Both the position numbers and the translations under genes were made by a program. DNA of 64,000 nt, taken from assembly GCF_013623835.1 (NCBI RefSeq), contig NZ_JABKDE010000002.1, forward strand, positions 604,198 to 668,197. The letters are read 5' to 3'. The notes below the pieces were generated by a model that was not told the DNA's origin, ran no database searches, and saw nothing but the letters and a program-made list of their open reading frames with translations. Each line of letters opens with the position of its first letter. Position 1 is the first letter of the stretch. The stretch comes from Brevibacterium oceani (GTDB lineage Bacteria > Actinomycetota > Actinomycetes > Actinomycetales > Brevibacteriaceae). Positions 28,358-36,951 of this stretch are shown here, piece after piece.

Positions 28358-29134
28358 GTGAAGATTCTGCTGCCGCCCTCCGAGGGCAAGACCCCGGCCG
28401 AAACCGGTCCGCCCCTCGACTTCGAAAGCCTCTCGGCACCGGAGCTCAATCCCAGCCGGAAGCGGGTTCTGACCGCCCTCAAGTCGGTCTCGAAGCGTCG
28501 GGACGCTCTCGCGCAGCTCGGCGTCGGTGCGTCCTTGGCCGCGGACGTCGAACGCAACACCGTCCTCGACACGACGCCCTGCGCCCCGGCCCTGCTCACG
28601 TATTCCGGTGTCCTCTATGAAGCGATGGGCGCGGCCGAACTCGTCTCACGCGCCGCTGCGGACACGACTCTGCAGGAGCGGCTGCGGCAGGTCCATGTCT
28701 TCTCCGCACTCTTCGGCCGGGTCCACGGGCTCGACCTCATACCGGCCTATCGGCTGGCGATGAAAACCGATCTCGGCAGGCTGGGTCGACTCACGTCGTT
28801 CTGGAAGCCGATCCTCGCGAAATCTCCCGAACTGGCACCCGCCGAGGTCGCCCTCGACTGCCGCTCGAGCGATTACCGATCCGCGTGGCCGGGGCCCCAC
28901 GACCAGGTGATCACCATGGGTGCCGTGACCGTCAGCGGCGGAAAGCGACGCGTCGTCTCCCACTGGGCGAAGTTCTACCGCGGCGAGTTCGCCGGCCGCC
29001 TCCTCTCCGATGCCCGGGCACTGCCGGCGAGCACCGATGAGCTCGTCGCCCGAGCCGAGGAGAACTACGAGGTCGAGTTCACTCCGCACACGAAGTCGAA
29101 ACCGGCCGTCCTCACGATCGTCCTGCCGGGCTGA
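28358..29134 (+). CDS. yaaA: YaaA family peroxide-stress protein
   Basis: A 258-residue member of the YaaA/DUF328 family, whose E. coli member protects DNA and proteins from iron-driven oxidation under peroxide stress. Family features: N-terminal MKILLPPSEGKTP, YSGVLYEAMGAAEL, FSALFGRVHGLDLIPAYRLAM, FWKPIL, and DCRSSDYRSAW. It starts with GTG, and TACGAT lies six bases upstream, again suggesting a leaderless transcript. It stands between rnpB (divergent) and the zinc-ribbon gene (convergent). Confidence 0.9.
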   Translation: MKILLPPSEGKTPAETGPPLDFESLSAPELNPSRKRVLTALKSVSKRRDALAQLGVGASLAADVERNTVLDTTPCAPALLTYSGVLYEAMGAAELVSRAAADTTLQERLRQVHVFSALFGRVHGLDLIPAYRLAMKTDLGRLGRLTSFWKPILAKSPELAPAEVALDCRSSDYRSAWPGPHDQVITMGAVTVSGGKRRVVSHWAKFYRGEFAGRLLSDARALPASTDELVARAEENYEVEFTPHTKSKPAVLTIVLPG

Positions 29135-29177
29135 GCCTCACCCGGTCGAGCGGAGGAACAGCACGCCGGACCGAGCG

Positions 29178-29906
29178 TCAGCTGCGGAGCAGCAGCACCG
29201 CCTCGCATTCTTCGCATTCGTAGGTCTCGTTGACATCGGCGCCGAGCATCGCATTCCACGCCGCTCCGCCGATCTGCTGACCACAGGCCTGACAGTTCGG
29301 TCCCGTGAGCACGGCCGCACCCGGGCCTCCTTGAGCGACGTTCGCCTCGAAGACGGTGACGAGTTCGACCGGCAGCTCGCCCTTGGCCTCACGCGCCGAG
29401 GCGGCATTGTCCTCGAGAAGGCCCTGCAGCTCGGCCTTGCGCTCCTTCACCGCTGTCTGAACCTCTTTGCCGGAGGCCGTGACCTCGGCGATGCGACTCT
29501 CGACGTCCGCCAGTCCCGCCTCGGCGGCCTCGAGGTTCTCCATCTCGGTCAGTTCGGTCTCTTCGAGTTCGGCGACTCGGGCTTCGTGACCCGCGATCTC
29601 GTCCTGCATGTTGACCATGTCTCTGCTGGTCAGTCCCGTGCCGTCGTTGAGTTCCGCGGTCTTCTTCTCGATCTTCGCCCTCTGGGCTTCGATGAGCGTG
29701 TTCGTTTCGGCGATCGTCGACCGATGCCCGTCGACGACCTCAGCGGCCTGCGTCTTCTCCTCACCGAGTCGTCTGTGGTTCGCGACGAGCTCCTGGAGTT
29801 CGGCGGCACGCTTCGGGTTGTCATGTTCATGGCGCAGGGCGCGGCCTGAGGCCGTGAGCTCGATGAGCGTCTGCAGCGCAGTGCGCTGGGCGTCGGTGAT
29901 GAGCAT
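29178..29906 (-). CDS. coiled-coil C4 zinc-ribbon protein
   Basis: A 242-residue cytoplasmic protein with a long coiled coil from about 25 to 185 (heptad-rich segments such as ELQELVANHRRLGEEKTQ) and a C-terminal four-cysteine zinc ribbon (CQACGQQ ... CEECEAVL). This is the COG1579 group, suggested to bind nucleic acids. It follows the Nif3 gene by 14 bases with a GAGGAG ribosome site, a pairing that is frequent in actinobacteria. Molecular role unknown. Confidence 0.88.
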   Translation of the reverse strand: MLITDAQRTALQTLIELTASGRALRHEHDNPKRAAELQELVANHRRLGEEKTQAAEVVDGHRSTIAETNTLIEAQRAKIEKKTAELNDGTGLTSRDMVNMQDEIAGHEARVAELEETELTEMENLEAAEAGLADVESRIAEVTASGKEVQTAVKERKAELQGLLEDNAASAREAKGELPVELVTVFEANVAQGGPGAAVLTGPNCQACGQQIGGAAWNAMLGADVNETYECEECEAVLLLRS

Positions 29907-29920
29907 CGTCGATCTCCTCG

Positions 29921-30811
29921 TCAGTAGCGTTCGACCCAGGGGTCCGTGTTGATGGCCGAGTGCTGCAGTGCGACCGTGAAGCCGCGGGCGGCGAACTCGG
30001 CGTCGAGCTCTCGGGCCGCGGTCTCCAGCCACACGGTCTCCGAGGCCCAGTGGGAGACGTCGATGAGCTGAGGGCTCCCGTCGTGGCGGTTCGCGGTGTC
30101 GCGGGCCTCTGTGGCGGGGTGATGACGCAGGTCGGCGGTGATGAAGACCTCGGCGCCGCTGGCCCGGACGTCGTCGAACAGGGAGTCCCCGGCACCGCCG
30201 CAGACGGCCACCCTGGTGACCGTTGCCGCCGGGTCACCGGCGATCCGCACACCCGTCGTCGTCCGCGGCAGAGCCTCGGCGAGGGTGCGTGCGATGTCAC
30301 GCACAGGGGTCGGACGGTCCAGGTCGCCGACGCGGCCGATTCCGGTCGGACGGCCAGCCTCCGCGGCAGAAGAATCACGCACCACAGCGGACCGGGGCGT
30401 TGCCGGGATCGGTTGAGTATGCGTGACCAGCGGATCCGCGTCGGTGATGCCCAGCAGGGAGATGAGGACGTCGGAGACTCCTCCGCGGGCGGAGTCGGCG
30501 TTGGTATGCGCGTTGAACAGGGCGATGTCGTTGCTGATGAGCGTGTGCACCGCACCCCCCTTGAGGGTCGACGCATTCACCGATTTCACGGGTTTGAGCA
30601 TGAGCGGGTGATGAGTGAACACGAGATCGGCATCGAGCACGACCGCCTCGGCGATCACCGCATCCATCGGGTCGAGGGCCAGGAGGATCGATCGGACCTC
30701 CGCAGCGGGATCGCCGACGGACAGCCCCACGGAATCCCAGGATTCGGCGAGGGCCGGCGGCCACAGCGAATCGAAGACGTCGACGCAGTCACTCACCTTC
30801 GGATGCTTCAT
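29921..30811 (-). CDS. Nif3-like dinuclear metal-centre protein
   Basis: A 296-residue member of the Nif3/YbgI family (often labelled GTP cyclohydrolase 1 type 2 homologue). Metal ligands are seen in LVFTHHPLM (two His), the FNAHTNADSARGGVSD region, and the C-terminal DVSHWASE and STRPST-like end LQHSAINTDPW. Family members form hexamers with two metal ions; physiological substrate is unclear. First gene of a two-gene unit with the zinc-ribbon protein. Confidence 0.9.
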   Translation of the reverse strand: MKHPKVSDCVDVFDSLWPPALAESWDSVGLSVGDPAAEVRSILLALDPMDAVIAEAVVLDADLVFTHHPLMLKPVKSVNASTLKGGAVHTLISNDIALFNAHTNADSARGGVSDVLISLLGITDADPLVTHTQPIPATPRSAVVRDSSAAEAGRPTGIGRVGDLDRPTPVRDIARTLAEALPRTTTGVRIAGDPAATVTRVAVCGGAGDSLFDDVRASGAEVFITADLRHHPATEARDTANRHDGSPQLIDVSHWASETVWLETAARELDAEFAARGFTVALQHSAINTDPWVERY

Positions 30812-30903
30812 GGCACCACACTATTACATCAGCGAACCGCGGAGGTCGCCGATCGCTCCCCAGGTCACCTCGCCGATCACCCGCCCGTCCGAATGAGACG
30901 CAG

Positions 30904-30933
30904 TTCACTTTTCCGGGTCGTCGCTCCTATATT
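30904..30933 (+). promoter_or_regulatory. promoter of acyl-CoA ligase gene
   Basis: TTCACT (30904-30909), 18-base spacer and TATATT (30928-30933), then six bases and the ATG at 30940. No ribosome site fits in the six bases, so the mRNA is predicted to be leaderless. Confidence 0.6.
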
Positions 30934-30939
30934 TGGCAC

Positions 30940-32487
30940 ATGACCTCTTCACAGTCCTCCGACTCTGAGTCCACCGCCCCCACCATGTCCACGGCGTCGA
31001 CGATCTCCGACCTCATCCGCCGCAGCGCAGGCCGGTTCCCCACGGACACTGCCGTCGAATTCGCCGACCGGACCTGGACGTATGCCGAACTCGACGCTGC
31101 CGTCACGGCCGTTGCCCGCGAACTCGTGCGCCTCGGTGCCGCGAAGGGCGACCGTGTGGCCGCTTATGGCAAGAACTCCGACGTCTACCTGCTCCTCTAC
31201 CTCGGCTGCGCCCGGGCGGGCATCATCCACGTGCCCGTGAACTATCAGCTGAAGAACGATGAGCTCGACTACATCCTCGACAATGCCGGGGCGGGAATCG
31301 TCTTCGCCGACCCCGACCTCATCGGGGCCGTCACGGCGACGCCCACAGGTGCGGCGGCCGAGGTCCTCGACCTGAACTCGCTCGTGCCGGTCGCCGCCGC
31401 CGATGCCATCAGCCCCGCAGGCGACGGGGAATTCTCGGTCAGCGACACCGACGTCGCACAGCTGCTCTACACTTCCGGCACCACCTCGGCGCCGAAGGGC
31501 GCGGTGATGACCCATCGTGCCCTCATCCACGAGTACCTCTCCGCACTCCTCGTCCTCGACTTCGACGCGGGCGACCGCGCCGTCCACGCGCTTCCGCTCT
31601 ACCACTCGGCACAGATGCACGTCTTCCTCCTGCCGCTGCTCTCGATCGGTGCGCACAACATCATCGCGCCCGCACCCGTGCCCGAGCAGCTGCTGGCACT
31701 GTTCGAAGAGCGCGAGATCAACTCCTTCTTCGCCGCACCCACCGTCTGGGTGGCCCTGGCCAACAGTCCCGACCTGCAGACCCGCAATCTCGGCAGTCTG
31801 CGCAAGGCCTATTACGGTGCCTCGATCATGCCCGGCCCGATCCTCGAACGCCTGCGGGCTCGACTGCCCGAACTCGGGTTCTTCAACTGCTTCGGCCAGT
31901 CCGAACTGGGTCCGCTGTGCACGGTGCTTCGGCCCGAGGACCACGACGCGCACCCCGGTTCGGCAGGCAAACCGGTGATGTTCGTCGAAACACGTGTCGT
32001 CGACGGTGAGGGCAACGATCTCGGACCCGGGCAGGAGGGCGAGATGCTCTACCGGTCCCCGCAGCTGTGCGAGGGCTATTGGAACCGGCCCGATGCCACT
32101 GCCGAGGCCTTCGACGACGGCTGGTTCCATTCCGGAGACCTGGTCAAGGTCGACGAGGACGGATTCGTCGAGGTCGTCGACCGGGTCAAGGACGTCATCA
32201 ACACCGGCGGGGTCCTGGTGGCCAGCAGGCAGGTCGAGGATGTGATCTTCGAGCTCCCCCAGGTCTCCGAGGTCGCCGTCGTCGGTGTCGCCGACGAGAA
32301 GTGGATCGAGGCGATTTCCGCCTTCGTCGTCCTCAAACCCGAGCAGGACGAGCTGAACACCGACGACGTGATCACCCACGTCAGGAGTCGCCTCGCCGGA
32401 TTCAAGGTGCCCAAGCGCGTCGAATTCGTCGCCGAACTGCCGAAGAACTCGGCCGGAAAGATCCTCAAACGCAGCCTGCGCGGCTGA
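30940..32487 (+). CDS. AMP-forming acyl-CoA synthetase
   Basis: Activates a carboxylic acid to its CoA thioester via an acyl-adenylate. 515 residues of the ANL superfamily with P-loop LLYTSGTTSAPKGAVMTH (about 170-187), the aromatic motif YYGASIMPG, FNCFGQSELGPL, and the hinge motif GWFHSGDLVKVDEDGFVEVV. The catalytic lysine lies near the end in KNSAGKILKRSL. This looks like a fatty- or aryl-acid ligase; the chain length preference cannot be read. It has its own promoter and no nearby pathway genes. Confidence 0.9.
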   Translation: MTSSQSSDSESTAPTMSTASTISDLIRRSAGRFPTDTAVEFADRTWTYAELDAAVTAVARELVRLGAAKGDRVAAYGKNSDVYLLLYLGCARAGIIHVPVNYQLKNDELDYILDNAGAGIVFADPDLIGAVTATPTGAAAEVLDLNSLVPVAAADAISPAGDGEFSVSDTDVAQLLYTSGTTSAPKGAVMTHRALIHEYLSALLVLDFDAGDRAVHALPLYHSAQMHVFLLPLLSIGAHNIIAPAPVPEQLLALFEEREINSFFAAPTVWVALANSPDLQTRNLGSLRKAYYGASIMPGPILERLRARLPELGFFNCFGQSELGPLCTVLRPEDHDAHPGSAGKPVMFVETRVVDGEGNDLGPGQEGEMLYRSPQLCEGYWNRPDATAEAFDDGWFHSGDLVKVDEDGFVEVVDRVKDVINTGGVLVASRQVEDVIFELPQVSEVAVVGVADEKWIEAISAFVVLKPEQDELNTDDVITHVRSRLAGFKVPKRVEFVAELPKNSAGKILKRSLRG

Positions 32488-32556
32488 GTGCGAGGCTGCG
32501 CATAGACTTCTTCCGACGGTTCAGACTCGAACCGAGCAGTTGCAGCAAGGAGCACA

Positions 32557-33969
32557 ATGGTGAAATCGGTACAGACGGACGACGACGATCGGAATGTCAT
32601 CCGCCGCGGATGGCGACTGCACAGCAACGGACGCACGATCGCCCAGGGCGCACGCGTCCTTCCCGAGGAGCGGCTGAGTTGGGCGCGGACCATCAGCATC
32701 GGCGCTCAGCATGTCGTCGCGATGTTCGGAGCGACCTTCCTCGTTCCCCTGCTCACCGGTTTCCCACCGTCGACGACGCTGTTCTTCACAGCGATCGGGA
32801 CGCTCCTCTTCCTGCTCATCACCAAGGGCATGATGCCCTCCTACCTCGGATCCTCGTTCGGGCTGCTCGCTCCGATCGGCGCAGTCACCGGGTTCTCGGC
32901 GACTTCAGGCGAGGACCTCGACTCTCATGCGATGGCGCTGGCCCAGGGCGGAATCATCTCCGTCGGCGTCACGCTCGCACTCGTCGGGCTCATTGTGCAT
33001 TTCGTCGGCGTCCGGTGGATCGAGGTGACGATGCCGCCGGTGGTCACCGGAGCGATCGTCGCCCTCATCGGCCTCAACCTCGCCCCTGCCGCCTGGGACT
33101 GGGTCAAGGCGGCTCCCCTGACGGCCGTGATCACCATCGCGGCGATCCTCATCACCACCGTGGCCTTCCGCGGCATGCTCGGGCGTCTGTCGATCCTCAT
33201 CGGCGTTCTCGTCGGCTACGCGGCCGCCTGGCTGCAGGGTCAGATCGACTTCTCGACGGTCGCCCACGCCGGTTGGGTCGGGCTGCCGAGCTTCCACGCA
33301 CCGGCCTTCGATCTCGGATACCTCGGGCTGTTCCTCCCCGTCGTCCTCGTCCTCATCGCTGAGAACATCGGCCACGTGAAGTCGGTGGCGGCCATGACCG
33401 GCAGAGATCTCGATCACCTGACCGGCCGCACCCTCTTCGCCGACGGCTTCTCGACCATCCTCGCCGGATCCGGTGGTGGGTCCGGCACGACGACCTACGC
33501 CGAGAACATCGGGGTCATGGCGGCCACCCGCATCTTCTCCACAGCTGCATACCTGTGCGCGGCGGTCATCGCACTCATCCTCAGCATGCTCCCGAAGTTC
33601 GGTGAGATCATCGCCACCATCCCGCCCGGCGTCCTCGGCGGCGCCGCGACCGTCCTATACGGAATGATCGGTCTGCTCGGCGTGCGGATCTGGGTGGAGA
33701 ACAAGGTCGACTTCTCGAATCCGATCAACCTCAACACTGCCGCGGTGTCCCTCATCGTCGCGATCGCGAACTTCACCTGGTCCCCCGGCGGACTGCAGTT
33801 CGAGGGGATCGCGCTCGGCACAGCCTCGGCGATCGTCGTCTATCAGGTGATGAAGGCGATCGCCCGGTGGCGCGGCACCGATCCCGATGCCCTGGTCGAG
33901 AGCCTCGCCGAGGCGGCCGGCCCGGCCGATGCGGATGCGCAGCCCCGTACGCGGCCGGATCCCGGCTGA
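32557..33969 (+). CDS. uracil/nucleobase permease (NCS2 family)
   Basis: A 470-residue inner-membrane symporter with about 12-14 hydrophobic segments. NCS2/UraA signatures: QHVVAMFGATFLVPLLTG near the N-terminus, a glycine/serine-rich GGGSGTTTYAENIGVM loop in the middle, and VLVLIAENIGHVKSV with the conserved Glu. Closest in appearance to UraA/PyrP uracil permeases. ATG at 32557 follows AAGGAG (32547-32552). Confidence 0.88.
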   Translation: MVKSVQTDDDDRNVIRRGWRLHSNGRTIAQGARVLPEERLSWARTISIGAQHVVAMFGATFLVPLLTGFPPSTTLFFTAIGTLLFLLITKGMMPSYLGSSFGLLAPIGAVTGFSATSGEDLDSHAMALAQGGIISVGVTLALVGLIVHFVGVRWIEVTMPPVVTGAIVALIGLNLAPAAWDWVKAAPLTAVITIAAILITTVAFRGMLGRLSILIGVLVGYAAAWLQGQIDFSTVAHAGWVGLPSFHAPAFDLGYLGLFLPVVLVLIAENIGHVKSVAAMTGRDLDHLTGRTLFADGFSTILAGSGGGSGTTTYAENIGVMAATRIFSTAAYLCAAVIALILSMLPKFGEIIATIPPGVLGGAATVLYGMIGLLGVRIWVENKVDFSNPINLNTAAVSLIVAIANFTWSPGGLQFEGIALGTASAIVVYQVMKAIARWRGTDPDALVESLAEAAGPADADAQPRTRPDPG

Positions 33970-33974
33970 CAATG

Positions 33975-34016
33975 AAAAGTGCCGCAACCTCGCCTGAGCG
34001 ATGTTGCGGCACTTTT
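33975..34016. terminator. bidirectional terminator between permease and tRNA-Pro
   Basis: A 14-bp stem (AAAAGTGCCGCAAC / GTTGCGGCACTTTT), one C-T mismatch, then four more pairs (TCGC / GCGA) and loop CTGA. It has TTTT on one strand and AAAA on the other, so it can stop the permease transcript (plus) and the tRNA-Pro transcript (minus), whose CCA end is four bases away. Confidence 0.85.
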
Positions 34017-34019
34017 CCC

Positions 34020-34096
34020 TGGTCGGGATAGCGGGATTCGAACCCACGACCTCCTCGTCCCGAACGAGGCGCGCTACCAAGCTGCGCTATATCCCG
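34020..34096 (-). tRNA. tRNA-Pro (CGG)
   Basis: Minus-strand cloverleaf: acceptor stem CGGGATA paired with TATCCCG, D arm with AGCGCAGCTTGGTAGCGC, anticodon stem CCTCG/CGAGG with loop TTCGGGA (anticodon CGG), variable loop and T arm with GTGGGTTCGAATCCCGC, and an encoded ACCA end (discriminator A plus CCA). Confidence 0.97.
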
Positions 34097-34178
34097 TGAC
34101 CAGGAACTACTATAGCGATGGGAACGCGATCTGAAAAATCGAGATCGGCCGCCGACGCCGAATGAAAGGAACGTCTCA

Positions 34179-34676
34179 TTGGCACTGACAGCCGAGACCA
34201 TCACCGACACCGCTTTGGACATCCTTTCGCGCTACGGACTCGGTGATCTCTCCATGCGTCGACTCGCCCGTGAGCTCGAGGTTCAGCCGTCCGCACTCTA
34301 CTGGCACGTCAAGGACAAGCAGTCCCTTCTCGCCCTCATCTCCAAAAGCCTCAAGGTCGAGGTCGACGCATTGTGTCCCGTCACCGCGGAACCCCTCGCC
34401 GCAGCCCTGTCGCTGCGAGAAGTGCTGTTGAAATACCGCGACGGGGCAGAGATCGTGCTGCTCGGCTACTCCATCGCCGCCGCCGATGTCACACCCCGTG
34501 CGCTGAGCAGCGAACGCCTCGGCGCCCAGGTCTCGCAGGGCATCCTCACGCTGACCCTCGGGGCCGTGGCCGTCGAGCAGAACCGCAGACTCTTCGACAT
34601 CGCCCCGGCGGCCGCCGCTGAGAACTTCGCGGCCAACGCCGCTGCGATGCTTGACGCAGTCCGCTTCCAATCCTGA
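34179..34676 (+). CDS. TetR family regulator (short)
   Basis: A 165-residue protein with an N-terminal TetR helix-turn-helix (DLSMRRLARELEVQPSALYWHVKDKQSLL). The effector domain is short for the family. TTG at 34179 is chosen because AAAGGA lies eight bases upstream and the domain begins directly (ALTAETITDTALDIL). No target gene is adjacent, so its regulon is unknown. It is the last chromosomal protein gene before the integrated element. Confidence 0.85.
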   Translation: MALTAETITDTALDILSRYGLGDLSMRRLARELEVQPSALYWHVKDKQSLLALISKSLKVEVDALCPVTAEPLAAALSLREVLLKYRDGAEIVLLGYSIAAADVTPRALSSERLGAQVSQGILTLTLGAVAVEQNRRLFDIAPAAAAENFAANAAAMLDAVRFQS

Positions 34677-34813
34677 CCGAAGCGCCCGACACCGATCGGT
34701 AGGGACCAGTTCGATCGCCGCGGACTCGGGCTCGGCGAGTCCTCCGGATTCGGAGGACCGGCCTGGGTATGGCATACTGATCAGGCGCTTGCGAGGTCAT
34801 CGTCGGCGCCGTG

Positions 34814-34890
34814 GGGCCTATAGCTCAGTTGGCTAGAGCATCTCGTTTACACCGAGAGGGTCGGGGGTTCGAGTCCCTCTGGGCCCACCA
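34814..34890 (+). tRNA. tRNA-Val (TAC)
   Basis: Complete cloverleaf: acceptor GGGCCTA paired with TGGGCCC, D arm TAGCTCAGTTGGCTAGAGCA, anticodon stem TCTCG/CGAGA with loop TTTACAC (anticodon TAC), T arm GGGGGTTCGAGTCCCTC and encoded CCA. Its 3' half is the left attachment site of the conjugative element. Confidence 0.96.
34847..34890. other. attL: left junction of the integrative element in tRNA-Val
   Basis: The recombinase gene reads through this segment of tRNA-Val and stops at TAA across the anticodon loop. This is the arrangement of an element that inserts in the 3' part of a tRNA gene and carries the matching tRNA end in its own attP. The true crossover lies within or near this segment. 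The second copy (attR) is expected beyond the right edge. Confidence 0.7.
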
Positions 34891-36541
34891 GAAGGTCGTT
34901 GTTCAAACCAGCGACATCACCGGTTTGAGTTCCAGACTCCGCCTTCCGTCCTTGGTGACGGAGGGCGAGGGTCTGGACGGCCGGGTCCAGAAACACGTTG
35001 AACGGCACGCCGGGTTCGCCGTCGATGGTGTCGTCGTCGGTGACGACGAGCTTGTCGAAGAAGGCTTGGTTGGCGATCCGGCGTAGTGAGTCGTCGATGC
35101 TCATGTAGATGGCGTGCATGTCGCCTGCGAGGGCTAGGCAGTCGTCCAGGTGTGCTTTGGCCTGCCCGTACTCGATGTCTCCGGCGTTGATCTGGGCGTC
35201 GAGGAACGCGAGCCGGCGCGCGATGCGGTCCTGCTCTGTGGCGAGGAGGTCGAGGGGGACGGCGCCGGCGTAGTGGGCCTGCATGAGCTTCTGTCGTTCA
35301 TCACGGAGAGCGTCACGTTCGGCCTTGTACCCCTGGCTCTCTTGCTTGGCGGCCTGGTGGAGTCGGTCGAACTCGCTGGTGACCAGCTCGCGGAGCGCAG
35401 GTAGGACGTGTTCGGGTATCTGCACGCGCCGGTACTGGTCTTCCACGGCGGCTTCGATGTCGGGCACGAACATGGACTTGCGTTCGCAGTTGGTGCGCTT
35501 GGCGTGTCGGCCGGTGCACATGAAGTACGGGTAGATCACGCCGCGGCGGCTCTTGGCATTGGTCAACGTCAAGCGTGATCCGCACTGCCCGCAGTACAGG
35601 CTGCCTTTGAGGTAGTGGTCGTGGCTCTGGGTCTTCTCTCCGGAGGTCTGGTGGGCGGTGAGCACGGCCTGGACGCGGTACCAGACCTCGGGGGCGACGA
35701 GCGGTTCGTGCAGGCCGTCGTAGCTGGCGCCACGGAAGCGGACGCTGCCCTTGTAGTAGGGGTTGGTGAGCATCTTGTGGATCGTGGACAGCACCGGCGC
35801 CTTGGACGGCCGCTTCGGCGTAGGCACGGTGGTCAGGCCCCGGTCGATCAACTCCTCGTGCAGGCTGATGGTGGAGTGGTTCCCGGTGGCGTATGCCTCG
35901 AACGCCCACTTGACCAGCGGTGCCCGGTCGGGGTCGAGTTCGACGGTGCGGACTTCCCGGCCGAGTTCGTCGCGTCGGGTGACGTTGAGGTAGCCCATCG
36001 GGGCTTTGCCGTTGGTGCCGCCGCCCTGGGCTTTCTGGTTCATGCCCTTGGAGACCTCGCTGGCGAGGTTGCGGGAGTAGAACTCCGCGATGGTGGACAT
36101 GATGCCGTGCAGCAGCATCCCCGAGGGGGTCTCGTCGATGTTCTCGGTGGCGGAGACGAGCATGACCCCGGCCTCTTTGAGGGCGAGGTGGATGGTCACG
36201 TCGTCGGCGCGGTTGCGGGCGAGGCGGTCGACCTTGTGGACGATGCAGTAGGCGACCTGGTGGGTCGTGACGTACTGGATCATCCGCATCAGCTCGGGCC
36301 GGTCGGCCTTGCGTGCGGACTCACCGGCGTCGACGAACTCCTCGGTGATGATCGCGTTCAGCTCGCGGGACTTGCGCAGGTTCGCCTCGCGCTGCGCGGG
36401 GATCGAGAAGCCCTCGTCCCGTCCACCCTTGGAGGCCTGCTCCTTGGTCGAGACGCGCAGGTAGGACACGGCGAGGGTGGTGGTCTCGCCGACGCGATCC
36501 AGCGCTTCGGTGGCAGGTGGGCGTGGTGTCGTGGTGGTCAT
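34847..36541 (-). CDS. large serine recombinase (element integrase)
   Basis: Site-specific recombinase that inserts and excises the element. 564 residues: N-terminal resolvase domain (about 20-170) with the catalytic serine 31 in SYLRVSTKEQ and the arginines of KVDRLARNRADD; recombinase domain with GKAPMGYLNVT; a zinc ribbon (CGQCGSRLTLTN ... CTGRHAKRTNC); a coiled coil (about 410-470). The last residues (GPEGLEPPTLSV) and the TAA stop are read from the tRNA-Val gene. ATG at 36541 has GAAGGGA upstream; a longer frame exists but lacks family similarity. Serine integrases seldom target tRNA genes. Confidence 0.93.
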   Translation of the reverse strand: MTTTTPRPPATEALDRVGETTTLAVSYLRVSTKEQASKGGRDEGFSIPAQREANLRKSRELNAIITEEFVDAGESARKADRPELMRMIQYVTTHQVAYCIVHKVDRLARNRADDVTIHLALKEAGVMLVSATENIDETPSGMLLHGIMSTIAEFYSRNLASEVSKGMNQKAQGGGTNGKAPMGYLNVTRRDELGREVRTVELDPDRAPLVKWAFEAYATGNHSTISLHEELIDRGLTTVPTPKRPSKAPVLSTIHKMLTNPYYKGSVRFRGASYDGLHEPLVAPEVWYRVQAVLTAHQTSGEKTQSHDHYLKGSLYCGQCGSRLTLTNAKSRRGVIYPYFMCTGRHAKRTNCERKSMFVPDIEAAVEDQYRRVQIPEHVLPALRELVTSEFDRLHQAAKQESQGYKAERDALRDERQKLMQAHYAGAVPLDLLATEQDRIARRLAFLDAQINAGDIEYGQAKAHLDDCLALAGDMHAIYMSIDDSLRRIANQAFFDKLVVTDDDTIDGEPGVPFNVFLDPAVQTLALRHQGRKAESGTQTGDVAGLNNDLLVGPEGLEPPTLSV

Positions 36542-36753
36542 GGGTCGTGTTCCCTTCCCCAGTGAGTTGGGGCCAGCACGAGCGGCCGCGGGACCGCTGG
36601 TGCGGTGCGACTCGTAACGGGGAAACACGACCCGGCGGCTCCGAGGGAGCGGACCGGGTAAGCCACGAAGGCCAAACAGGACTGCGCACCACGACCGAGC
36701 CCGAAAGCTCAGCCGTTGGCTTCTTGCTGCTCTGATTCTACCCCGGCACCCCG

Positions 36754-36951
36754 TCAGGCGCAGGAGCCTGGCTGCCTGCTGCCGGGCGTGGGATTGGTGC
36801 GGTCCTGTTCGGCGCGGGCGCGGGCCATGCCGATGAACAGTTGGGCGAGCTTGTGCAGGTCCGGGCTCTGGCGCGGCTCGGCCTCGATGCGGTAGTCGCG
36901 CATCCTCTCCGGTAGCCGCTCGTCCCTGTCGCGGGAAGTCCGGCCGGTCAT
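36754..36951 (-). CDS. small hypothetical protein
   Basis: 65-residue hydrophilic protein (MTGRTSRDRDERLPERMRDY at the start). Not recognised. Its start overlaps the stop of the next upstream gene by four bases, and it lies between that gene and the integrase, which supports it as real. It could be an element regulator or excision factor; nothing in the sequence proves this. Confidence 0.55.
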   Translation of the reverse strand: MTGRTSRDRDERLPERMRDYRIEAEPRQSPDLHKLAQLFIGMARARAEQDRTNPTPGSRQPGSCA

